A stretch of 5,633 bases of DNA from assembly GCA_946042585.1 (NCBI GenBank), contig CAMGDO010000073.1:1-5633 (forward strand), in the 5' to 3' direction. A program made the translations under genes and the position numbers. This document shows positions 1 to 5,590 of this stretch, in pieces; the first letter of the stretch is position 1; the number at the start of each line of letters is the position of its first letter. The notes under the pieces were generated by a model that saw nothing but the letters and a program-made list of their open reading frames with translations, was not told where the DNA came from and searched no databases. The DNA comes from an uncultured Clostridia bacterium. Its GTDB lineage: Bacteria > Bacillota > Clostridia > Christensenellales > Aristaeellaceae.

Positions 1-1
1 G

Positions 2-475
2 CGCGAAGCCGCCGGACGCTGTGAGCGCGTATTTCTGCACGCGGCAGATCAGGAGCTGCATACCATGTATGCGCGCCTTGGCTGGCAGGATGCCATGTAT
101 GCGCATTTCAGGCCGCTGCCGCAAGGCGATGTCAGCCTGCCCCCGCGTGTGGACGGGCACGCCTATTGCGCCATGCGCGAAGAATGGCTTTACGGAACAC
201 CGCACATTGTATGGAATGAAAACCTGTGCTGTTTTGCGGAAAAGCTGCTAGTGAATGAGGGCGGCGGTCTGTATGCCGACAGCCGCTGTGCTCTGGCGGT
301 GCAAAGCGCACAGGATGGCTGCATAACGCTCTGCGAGGCGCTGGGCGATGCCGCTCTCCCCCATGCGCAGGCGCTGACCCCCTGCACAACGCACGACGAC
401 GGCGCTTTCCCGCTGTCTCAGCACACCGGCGCCGCGCTTCCCAGCCCGCTGCATCTGGGCTTTGATTTTGCCTGA
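2..475 (+). CDS. GNAT family N-acetyltransferase, 3' part (5' end outside window)
   Basis: The frame is open from base 2 to TGA at 473-475 and gives 157 residues with no start, so the N-terminal part lies upstream. The first residues read RVFLHAADQELHTMYARLGW (about 9-28), the typical last strand and helix of a GNAT acetyl-CoA binding fold, where a cluster like 'FL.AD..L..MY.RLG(F/W)' closes the domain. About 125 more residues follow, including REEWLYGTPHIVW and a GGGLYA turn, which suggests a second, GNAT-like C-terminal domain as in two-domain acetyltransferases; that part is less certain. The acetyl-CoA loop (Q/RxxGxG/A) is not in view and the substrate cannot be told. The first ATG at 65 lies inside the conserved fold and has no good Shine-Dalgarno, so it is not the true start. 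The next gene begins 17 bp downstream, probably in the same operon. Confidence 0.75.
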   Translation, partial: REAAGRCERVFLHAADQELHTMYARLGWQDAMYAHFRPLPQGDVSLPPRVDGHAYCAMREEWLYGTPHIVWNENLCCFAEKLLVNEGGGLYADSRCALAVQSAQDGCITLCEALGDAALPHAQALTPCTTHDDGAFPLSQHTGAALPSPLHLGFDFA

Positions 476-492
476 ATACGAAAGGAGCATTT

Positions 493-1383
493 ATGCTCAG
501 TTACTCGCGTGTCGACGCGCAATGCATTCCCAATATACGTCCGTATTTCGCGTATCAGCCCTACCGCAGCTGTGATTATACAGCCGGTGTCACCTATATG
601 TGGCGCACATATTTCCACACCGAATACGCGGTGGACGGCGGCATGCTGTTTCTGCGCACGCAGCATGTTGACGGTCATTTCTATCATCTGCTGCCTACGG
701 GTGCAGGCAATGTTGCCGATGCGCTGTCCTTCCTTTCTCCGGAAGAAGACGGCACGCTGCGCTTTGCCGCCATTCCCATTGAAATGCTGGACACGCTGCG
801 CGCTGTCTATGGAGAGGACATCGCCATTGTGGAAGAACGCCGCTGGGCGGATTACCTCTATCCGCGCGAAGCCCTGTCCACCTATCGCGGCAAAAAGCTT
901 GCTGGTCAGCGCAACCATGTCAACCGCTTTCTGAAGGAGCAGGGCGGCTATCTGTTTGAGCCTGTCACGGCAGACAGCGCCCCCGCCATCCGCAGCTTCC
1001 TGCTGGACAACGAGCAGGTGCTGTGCAAGGATCATCCTGTTGCGCGCGCCGAATACGGCTATATGCTCGACCTTGCGGAGCATATCGATGTGCTGGGGCT
1101 CAGCGGCGGCGTTCTGCGTCTGCCCTCGGGCAGCGTTGTTGGCGTCAGCCTGTGCTCGGCGCTGGGCGACACGCTGTATATGCACGCTGAAAAGGCGCTG
1201 CATGCCGTCAATGGCGCCAGCCAGCTGCTGTGTCGCGAATGCGCTGCACACGCGCCGGAAGGCGTGCTTTATATCAATCGTGAGGATGACATGGGCGACG
1301 AGGGACTGCGCACCGCCAAGCTGGCGCTGCACCCCTGCGCGCTCCTGAATAAATACACCGTTACTGTCAAATTGGGGAGGTAA
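493..1383 (+). CDS. DUF2156 (MprF C-terminal-like, GNAT-fold) protein
   Basis: A 296-residue protein with ATG at 493 preceded by AAAGGAG (481-487, 5 nt spacer). It carries DUF2156 landmarks: YLYPREALSTYRGKKLAGQR at about 121-140 followed by NHVNRF, HAEKALHAVNGA at 231-242, and a near-C-terminal block at 261-281 with NREDD, GDEGLR and AKLALHP, followed by LLNKY. DUF2156 is related to the cytosolic catalytic domain of phosphatidylglycerol lysyltransferase (MprF/LpgS) and has a double GNAT-like fold resembling Fem transferases. No membrane segment is seen, so it is a soluble stand-alone version of normal family length. A tRNA-dependent aminoacyl transfer or another acyl transfer to a membrane lipid or envelope precursor is plausible but not shown; most stand-alone members have no known substrate. 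It is followed directly by murG, whose Shine-Dalgarno lies in the last codons of this gene. Family assignment is firm; function is open. Confidence 0.85.
   Translation: MLSYSRVDAQCIPNIRPYFAYQPYRSCDYTAGVTYMWRTYFHTEYAVDGGMLFLRTQHVDGHFYHLLPTGAGNVADALSFLSPEEDGTLRFAAIPIEMLDTLRAVYGEDIAIVEERRWADYLYPREALSTYRGKKLAGQRNHVNRFLKEQGGYLFEPVTADSAPAIRSFLLDNEQVLCKDHPVARAEYGYMLDLAEHIDVLGLSGGVLRLPSGSVVGVSLCSALGDTLYMHAEKALHAVNGASQLLCRECAAHAPEGVLYINREDDMGDEGLRTAKLALHPCALLNKYTVTVKLGR
1374..1380 (+). promoter_or_regulatory. Shine-Dalgarno of murG, inside the end of the preceding gene
   Basis: GGGGAGG forms the last coding bases of the DUF2156 gene, just before its TAA. It sits 9 nt before ATG 1390 and 6 nt before an in-frame TTG at 1387. 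The ATG is the simpler start and gives MSRRIVLTGGG; the TTG would add one residue. Overlap of the site with the upstream gene suggests translational coupling. Confidence 0.7.
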
Positions 1384-1389
1384 ATCTTG

Positions 1390-2457
1390 ATGAGCAGACG
1401 AATCGTTCTGACCGGCGGCGGCACAGCCGGGCATGTCACACCGCATCTCGCCCTGCTGCCGCATCTGCTGGAAAAAGGCTATGACGTGCACTACATTGGC
1501 ACCGAAAACGGCATTGAGCACAGCATGATGGCCAGCATTCCCGGCATCACCTATCACACGGTCAAATCCGGCAAGCTCCGCCGCTATTTCGACTGGAAGA
1601 ACTTTACCGACCCCTTCCGCGTCATCGCCGGCGTATTCCAGAGCATTCGCCTGATGCACCAGCTGCATCCCGACGTCTGCTTTTCCAAGGGCGGCTTTGT
1701 GTCCGTTCCCGTGGTCATCGGCGCATGGATGAACCGTGTGCCCACCCTGTGCCATGAAAGCGACCTGACGCCCGGCCTGGCCAACAAAATCTGCTCGCGT
1801 TTTGCAAGAAAGGTGGCCACCACCTTCCCCGAATGCGCGCAGGCGCTGGGCGACAAGGGCATATTCACAGGCACGCCGCTGCGTCCCGAGCTGTTTTCAG
1901 GCTCACGGGAAAAAGGGCTTGCCATGGCGCACTTCACCGCCAATAAGCCTGTGCTGATGATGATGGGCGGAAGCCTTGGAGCGCAGAGCGTTAATGCGGC
2001 GCTGCGCGCGGCGCTGCCGCAGCTGCTGGAGCATATGCAGGTGTTGCACCTGTGCGGCAAAGGCAATGTGGATGAATCGCTGAAAAACCTCGATGGCTAC
2101 TATCAGGCAGAGTTCCTCTCCGATGCGCTGCCGGACGCCATGGCTGCGGCGGATTATATTCTGTCCCGCGCGGGCTCCAACGCCCTGTGCGAGTTTCAGG
2201 CGCTGGGCAAGCCCATGCTGCTGATCCCCTATCCAAAGGGCGCAAGCCGCGGAGACCAGATTCTCAACGCCGCTTCCTATGAAAAGCGCGGTCTCGCCCG
2301 CGTTCTGCAGCAGGAAAACATGACCGCGGACACGCTTACGCAGGCGATTCTCGATCTTGTGCGCGATCAGGATACGCTGCGCCGCGCGCTGCACGACGCC
2401 CCGCCCGCCGACGGCACGCAGGCTGTCCTGCAGCTGATTGAGGACATCCAGAAATAA
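1390..2457 (+). CDS. murG: MurG, UDP-GlcNAc:lipid I N-acetylglucosaminyltransferase (EC 2.4.1.227)
   Basis: A 355-residue GT28 glycosyltransferase that adds GlcNAc to undecaprenyl-PP-MurNAc-pentapeptide (lipid I) to make lipid II on the inner face of the membrane. Visible motifs are the first glycine loop GGGTAGH (9-15) with the conserved His15, SKGGFVSVP (99-107), HESDLTPGLAN (122-132), GTPLRPE (161-167), the second glycine loop GGSLGAQ (193-199), SRAGSNALCEF (259-269) with Glu268 in the donor-ribose position, and GDQILNA (288-294). Length is normal and both Rossmann halves are complete. SGKLRRYFDWKNFTDPF at about 60-76 is, as I recall, typical of the clostridial/B. cereus stand-alone MurG type rather than the copy in the division-cell-wall cluster. 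No other mur, fts or mra gene is beside it, so it may be a second MurG of this genome. The start was chosen at ATG 1390. Confidence 0.95.
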   Translation: MSRRIVLTGGGTAGHVTPHLALLPHLLEKGYDVHYIGTENGIEHSMMASIPGITYHTVKSGKLRRYFDWKNFTDPFRVIAGVFQSIRLMHQLHPDVCFSKGGFVSVPVVIGAWMNRVPTLCHESDLTPGLANKICSRFARKVATTFPECAQALGDKGIFTGTPLRPELFSGSREKGLAMAHFTANKPVLMMMGGSLGAQSVNAALRAALPQLLEHMQVLHLCGKGNVDESLKNLDGYYQAEFLSDALPDAMAAADYILSRAGSNALCEFQALGKPMLLIPYPKGASRGDQILNAASYEKRGLARVLQQENMTADTLTQAILDLVRDQDTLRRALHDAPPADGTQAVLQLIEDIQK

Positions 2458-2475
2458 AACAAAGGAGCACGCAAG

Positions 2476-3594
2476 ATGAAATGCCCGCTGGCTCAGAAAG
2501 GCTGCGGCGGCTGCCAGAATATCGAAAAAAAGTACGGCGACACGCTGCGCGAAAAGGATGATGCGTTCCGCGCGCTGTTTCCTGAAGCCATCAGCATTAC
2601 AGGCATGGAGGATCCGCGCCACTACCGCAACAAGGTGCTGCGCACCTTTGCCAACGGACGTGATTCCCTCTATGCCGGCATATACCGCGCAGGCACGCAT
2701 CAGGTGCTCTCCACGCGCACCTGCCTGTTGGAGAATGAGCGCGCTTCACAGATTGCGCACACCGCCGTCGAAATTCTTGCCAATATGCATCTGTCCGCCT
2801 ATCGGGAGGATTTCCACCGCGGCCTTTTGCGTCATTTGCAGGTGCGGCGCGCGCATCATACCGGTCAGGCGCTGGTCACCGTTGTCACCTCCGGCGCGGA
2901 TTTTCCGCAGGGCAGGGAGTTTGCCAAGGCGCTGATGCGCAGCTGTCCCGACGTCAAAGGGGTCACGCAGTCCATCAACGACCGGGACACCAGCGCCGTC
3001 ATGGGCTTTCGCTCGCGTCTGCTGGGCGGGCATGATGAAATCCGGGACACATTGTGCGGTCTGCAGGTTTTTCTCAATTCCCGCTCCTTCTATCAGATCA
3101 ATACGCTTCAGGCCGAAAAGCTGTATACCCGCGCGATCGAATATGCCGCCCTGATGAAAGAGGACACCGTGCTGGACGCCTATTGCGGTGTCGGGCTGAT
3201 CGGCATGCTCGCAGCGCGCCATGCCGGGCATGTGACGGGCATTGAACTGGTTTCCCCCGCCGTTGAATGCGCGCGCAAGGCAGCCCGCGCAAACCGGATT
3301 GACAATATCAGCTTTATCTGCGGTGATGCCGTGCAGGCGCTGAAAAACGGCGCGTTCAAGCCCAGCGTGGTCTTTGTGGATCCGCCGCGCGCAGGCTGCT
3401 CCCGCGATTTTCTTGATGCGCTGTCCCTTGCCGCCCCCCGCCGGATTGTCTATATCTCCTGCAATCCCGAAACGCTGCGCCGCGACGTTACCCTGCTGCA
3501 GTGCAGCGGCTACTCGCCAGTCAAAGCTCATCCTGTTGACTTATTTCCCTTCACAAATCACTCTGAAGCAATCGTCCTGCTTACCCATGCTTAA
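2476..3594 (+). CDS. TrmA-family 23S rRNA (uracil-5-)-methyltransferase (RlmC/RlmD-like)
   Basis: A 372-residue SAM-dependent RNA m5U methyltransferase with AAAGGAG at 2461-2467, 8 nt before ATG. Four cysteines fit the family's [4Fe-4S] site: Cys3, Cys10, Cys13 (in GCGGCQ) and Cys83. Other landmarks are YRNKV (50-54), SFYQIN (204-209), the SAM loop DAYCGVG (234-240), IE (256-257), VDPPRAGC (301-308), the catalytic nucleophile Cys329 in ISCNPETLRRD, and Glu364 near the end as the expected general base. It lacks the N-terminal TRAM domain of RlmD/RlmCD and has the length of RlmC-type enzymes, so the target uridine (747- or 1939-type) cannot be fixed. The C-terminus is complete but odd: the usual 'FPxTxHVE' reads FPFTNHSE, and the last 27 codons have much lower GC at third positions than those before. 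See the finding on 3' tail replacement. Confidence 0.9.
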   Translation: MKCPLAQKGCGGCQNIEKKYGDTLREKDDAFRALFPEAISITGMEDPRHYRNKVLRTFANGRDSLYAGIYRAGTHQVLSTRTCLLENERASQIAHTAVEILANMHLSAYREDFHRGLLRHLQVRRAHHTGQALVTVVTSGADFPQGREFAKALMRSCPDVKGVTQSINDRDTSAVMGFRSRLLGGHDEIRDTLCGLQVFLNSRSFYQINTLQAEKLYTRAIEYAALMKEDTVLDAYCGVGLIGMLAARHAGHVTGIELVSPAVECARKAARANRIDNISFICGDAVQALKNGAFKPSVVFVDPPRAGCSRDFLDALSLAAPRRIVYISCNPETLRRDVTLLQCSGYSPVKAHPVDLFPFTNHSEAIVLLTHA

Positions 3595-3624
3595 AGACTC
3601 GCGCTGATTCGCTTTTGACGAAGT

Positions 3625-3858
3625 ATGAGCCATTTTGAAATCACGGAAGAAAACACCTGCGAAATGCCTTCCAAGCCTGACCCCGAACGGCTCTTAGAAC
3701 GGTTCTACCGGGATGACAGCGCCAGAGCCCAAGATAGCGCATCCTCCGGGTTTGGAATCGGCCTTTCAGCCGCCCGTGCCATTGCGGAAACCTTTGGCGG
3801 CAAGCTGACGGCAGAATACACTTCTTCCGATAAAATCCGTTTTGTCGCCCGTTTTTGA
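3625..3858 (+). pseudogene. Sensor histidine kinase, C-terminal ATPase-domain fragment
   Basis: Seventy-seven codons from ATG 3625 to TGA 3856-3858 match the tail of a two-component sensor kinase: LLERFYRDDSARAQ is the F-box region, GFGIGLSAARAIAE the G2 ATP-lid glycine box, and GGKLTAEY...IRFVARF the closing strands of HATPase_c. The sensor, membrane, dimerisation/phospho-His and N-box parts are absent. In-frame TGA at 3616 blocks extension upstream and there is no Shine-Dalgarno before 3625, so the ATG is probably an internal Met and nothing functional is made. No response regulator is nearby. Codon usage is less GC-rich than in the flanking genes. A remnant brought in by transfer or left by deletion fits best; a junction made during assembly is the alternative. 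Confidence 0.75.
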
Positions 3859-3949
3859 GACGAGTTCACAGATTGTTCCACACGCCTTTCTGCATCTGTT
3901 TATATGCGGGAAGGTTTTTCTAATGCCGCTCATAGGTTGACACCCTATA

Positions 3950-4036
3950 ATGGAGCACAGAAAGGAGGAATGCTGCTTACCATTCAGACACGAAGTAAAG
4001 TACGAAATCAGCAGGGTGGATAGCAAAGCTCTCTAA
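3950..4036 (+). pseudogene. Probable N-terminal remnant of a VTC-domain (polyphosphate polymerase-like) protein
   Basis: One frame reads PFRHEVKYEISRVDSKAL and then TAA at 4034-4036. (Y/F)RHE(x)KYEIS is, from memory, the hallmark first strand of bacterial VTC-domain proteins, which are normally over 200 residues. In-frame ATG 3950 gives 28 residues (MEHRKEECCLPFRHE...), but the strong AAAGGAGG lies after that ATG. The codon at ideal distance from the site is TTA 3977, where a start would be expected (then PFRHE), so the start codon may have been lost by mutation. All of the catalytic tunnel is missing. In clostridial genomes VTC proteins often follow a sensor kinase, which agrees with the kinase tail 91 bp upstream. 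The match is short, so confidence is moderate. Confidence 0.45.
3961..3968 (+). promoter_or_regulatory. Orphan Shine-Dalgarno AAAGGAGG
   Basis: A near-perfect anti-16S match with no proper gene after it. The ATG at 3970 is only 1 nt away, too close, and gives a 17-codon frame. The VTC-like frame has TTA at the optimal 8-nt distance. It is best read as the leftover ribosome-binding site of the truncated VTC-like gene. Confidence 0.5.
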
Positions 4037-4055
4037 TCACTAACGATTCATCGCA

Positions 4056-4109
4056 AACCGCTGCAGCCTTCATCCTCGCAAGGATGGAAACCGCAGCGGT
4101 TCATTTTTT
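4056..4109 (+). terminator. Rho-independent terminator, plus strand
   Basis: AACCGCTGC (4056-4064) pairs perfectly with GCAGCGGTT (4093-4101), and an inner stem CATCC (4071-4075) / GGATG (4082-4086) stacks inside. CA and then six T (4104-4109) follow. It probably ends the transcript of the GNAT-DUF2156-murG-methyltransferase operon, reading through the relic fragments between. Confidence 0.8.
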
Positions 4110-4235
4110 GTGAAATGGCGTCACACAGCATTTCCTATTTGATGGCATTCAAATGCGAAGCTCCTTTTTGAAGCTCCGTCCAAAAAGCAACTGTCAGCTG
4201 CTTCATCCTTCAGAATAAATGCTTCGAAAGAAAAA
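4110..4235. other. Non-coding spacer between convergent operons, with small repeats
   Basis: No gene is supported here. Visible structures are a direct repeat GAAGCTCC at 4157-4164 and 4170-4177 (13-bp period, T5 between), a short inverted repeat GCATT/AATGC at 4145-4156, and a nearly perfect 19-bp palindrome AAGCAACTGTCAGCTGCTT at 4185-4203. On the minus strand ATG at 4206 opens 23 codons, then one TAG, then 28 more codons to TGA at 4048, running through the terminator hairpin. It has no ribosome-binding site and is not called as a gene, but the stretch may be a copy of a dispersed intergenic element. Confidence 0.4.
4157..4177. repeat. Tandem direct repeat GAAGCTCC x2
   Basis: Two exact 8-bp copies (4157-4164 and 4170-4177) are separated by TTTTT. 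They are too short to assign a role; slippage or part of a degraded mobile or repeat sequence are both possible. Confidence 0.6.
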
Positions 4236-4258
4236 GAAAGGGACTTATCGTCCCTTTC
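4228..4258 (-). terminator. Rho-independent terminator of the kinase-isomerase operon
   Basis: On the minus strand a 9-bp perfect stem GAAAGGGAC (4258-4250) / GTCCCTTTC (4244-4236) with loop GATAA is followed by TTTTTCTT (4235-4228). It lies 66 bp after the isomerase stop codon. No T-run follows on the plus strand, so it acts one way, towards the convergent operon. Confidence 0.85.
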
Positions 4259-4323
4259 CTGTATTGCAGCTGATTGTTCCTTTCGGAAAACAGTCCGCTT
4301 TTCCTTATTCCTGGTTGTCTTGC

Positions 4324-4920
4324 TTATTTTTCGTTCTCGCGCAGCTTGCCCAGCGCACCGCCTGGATGCCTCAGTACATATTCCTCCGGCGTAATCGCGC
4401 GCTTTTCTTGCAGCACCACAGACAGTCCCTGAAGCACCAGCGTTTCCGACAGAATCGAAGTGCGCGGCGCGCGATCAAGCGGTCCGCCCTCGTGATCCAC
4501 ATGCGCAATCAGCGCTGCATCGGAAAACTTCGCCAGCCAGGATTCGGGATTTCCCGTCACGCCAATGATCCGGCAGCCATTGTTGCGCACCGCAACGCAG
4601 GTTGCTTTCAGCTCGGATGTCTCGCCGCTGTTGGAAATAGCAATCACCACATCGCCCCGTTCCAGCTGCCCGCAGGAGCCATGCACTGCCTCCGTGCCAT
4701 GCAGATAGTAAGTGGGCGTGCCGGTGGATGAAAGCAGCGACGCCATGTATCCTGCCACATGCGCAGGCTTGCCAATGCCCGTAATATGCACACGGTTGCC
4801 GTGGCTCTGCGCATCCCAGATCAGTTCTGCTGCAGCGCTAAAGGACGCGTCATTCATTTCTTTAAGCGTTCTTTCGCACTCCTCCAGCGCGATCTTTTTG
4901 AAAGTATCCAATGCCGACAT
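4324..4920 (-). CDS. SIS-domain phosphosugar isomerase (KdsD/GutQ-like, no CBS domains)
   Basis: A 198-residue protein starting MSALDTF at ATG 4920-4918, chosen because GGAGG (4929-4933) lies 8 nt before it; an in-frame ATG at 4935 would add five residues but has no such site and overlaps the kinase gene. Landmarks of the arabinose-5-phosphate isomerase type are TGIGKPAHVAGYMASLLSST (47-66), HGTEAVHG (74-81), SNSGETSE (96-103), VTGNPES (121-127) and RHPGGALGK (184-192). KdsD/GutQ enzymes interconvert ribulose-5-P and arabinose-5-P and usually carry two C-terminal CBS domains, which are absent here. In an organism with no sign of KDO synthesis the substrate is uncertain; 6-phospho-3-hexuloisomerase-like or another ketose-P/aldose-P reaction is possible. 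It sits 2 bp after a ribokinase-like gene, suggesting it acts on that kinase's product or a related sugar phosphate. Confidence 0.85.
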   Translation of the reverse strand: MSALDTFKKIALEECERTLKEMNDASFSAAAELIWDAQSHGNRVHITGIGKPAHVAGYMASLLSSTGTPTYYLHGTEAVHGSCGQLERGDVVIAISNSGETSELKATCVAVRNNGCRIIGVTGNPESWLAKFSDAALIAHVDHEGGPLDRAPRTSILSETLVLQGLSVVLQEKRAITPEEYVLRHPGGALGKLRENEK

Positions 4921-4922
4921 AC

Positions 4923-5590
4923 TCAGTTCCTCCATTCTTCAAATACCCCGCAGGGTTCTCCGTCCTTTCGCATCAATGCCAGCACCTCTTCCAGCACAGG
5001 CAGGCTGGGCTGCGCGCCCATGCGGGACACCGTAATATGCGCCGTATAGTTGGCAAAGCGCAGAGCGAAAGCATGCTCCGCTCCCATGCTCACGGCGGTA
5101 CAGAATGCGCCGATGAAGCTGTCTCCAGCTGCTGTGGGATCCGCCACATGCTCACAAGGAACACAGGGGCTGACAATCATACCCGTATCGTTTGTCAGCG
5201 TAGCTCCTGCCACGCCGCGGGTGATAATGACATTGCGCACGCCGCGGTCAAGCAGCTGCTGTGATGCGCGCAAAGCATCCTCATCCGTGCGCACCGGCAT
5301 GCCGGTCAGATCCTGCACTTCGTGTTCATTGGGCGAGATATAAGCCGCATGCCGAAGCAACGCATCGCTGGTCGGCGCGGAAGGCGCCGTATTCACCATC
5401 ACAGGCACGCCCTTGGCGGCAGCATATTGCGCCACCAGCTCGTTGATTTCCATCGGAATCTCGTATTGCAGAATCACCATGTCATATGCAGCAATATCTT
5501 CTTTCAGGAAAGCCACATCCGCCGGTGTAATCCGCATATTTGCGCCGGGCACGACCACAATCCGGTTGGCCGTGCTGCCATCCGCATGGG
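4923..5590 (-). CDS. rbsK: Ribokinase-like PfkB-family sugar kinase, 5' end missing
   Basis: The frame stays open to base 5590, where adapter sequence begins; 221 residues remain of an enzyme normally about 300, so the N-terminal substrate-binding part is lost. The fragment begins HADGSTANRIVVVPGAN, matching the ribokinase 'GENRIVVVPGAN' stretch, so the GTG at 5558 is internal. Further ribokinase marks are LQYEIP (about 40-45), NTAPS (66-70), SPNEHE (85-90, the NExE metal/phosphate motif), the PfkB signature DPTAAGDSF (150-158) with catalytic Asp156, and GAQPSLP (191-197). It phosphorylates a sugar, probably ribose or a related pentose, with ATP in the cytosol. It is the first visible gene of a minus-strand operon with the SIS isomerase. 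The specific substrate cannot be confirmed without the N-terminus. Confidence 0.88.
4929..4933 (-). promoter_or_regulatory. Shine-Dalgarno of the SIS gene, inside the kinase gene
   Basis: GGAGG is read on the minus strand within the Trp-Arg codons near the end of the kinase gene, 8 nt before ATG 4920. It decides the isomerase start and, with the stop TGA (4925-4923) only 2 nt before that ATG, implies translational coupling. Confidence 0.75.

Noticed and set aside
418..1755. 445-codon open frame on the minus strand
   Set aside because: It lies opposite the DUF2156 and murG genes, both confirmed by motifs. Its peptide is a His/Ala/Gln-rich mirror of GC-rich codons, without a recognisable domain or ribosome-binding site.
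1903..2700. 265-codon open frame on the minus strand
   Set aside because: It is antisense to murG and the methyltransferase, has no domain, and spans the gap between two real genes.
2746..3531. 261-codon open frame on the minus strand
   Set aside because: It is a mirror frame of the methyltransferase with no family features.
3937..3951. TTGACA and TATAAT looking like a promoter before the VTC-like remnant
   Set aside because: The boxes are only 3 bp apart instead of about 17, and no good -35 lies at the right distance from the TATAAT. The -10 box alone is weak evidence in this AT-richer patch.
3970..4023. 17-codon frame from ATG 3970 as a leader peptide
   Set aside because: The Shine-Dalgarno is only 1 nt from the ATG, and the alternative frame matches a known protein start better.
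4185..4203. 19-bp near-palindrome as an operator
   Set aside because: It lies between two convergent operon ends where no promoter is seen; an isolated palindrome of this size can occur by chance.
3595..4323. Second att copy, integrase, transposase or IS ends proving a mobile element
   Set aside because: I searched by eye for a repeat of the methyltransferase tail, terminal inverted repeats and recombinase motifs and found none in the window.
4219..4731. 170-codon open frame on the plus strand
   Set aside because: It runs opposite the SIS gene and begins inside the minus-strand terminator; it is a shadow.
5558..5558. GTG at 5558 as the start of the kinase gene
   Set aside because: The frame continues upstream with ribokinase-like residues (DGSTANRI) up to the adapter junction, so the true start lies beyond the window.
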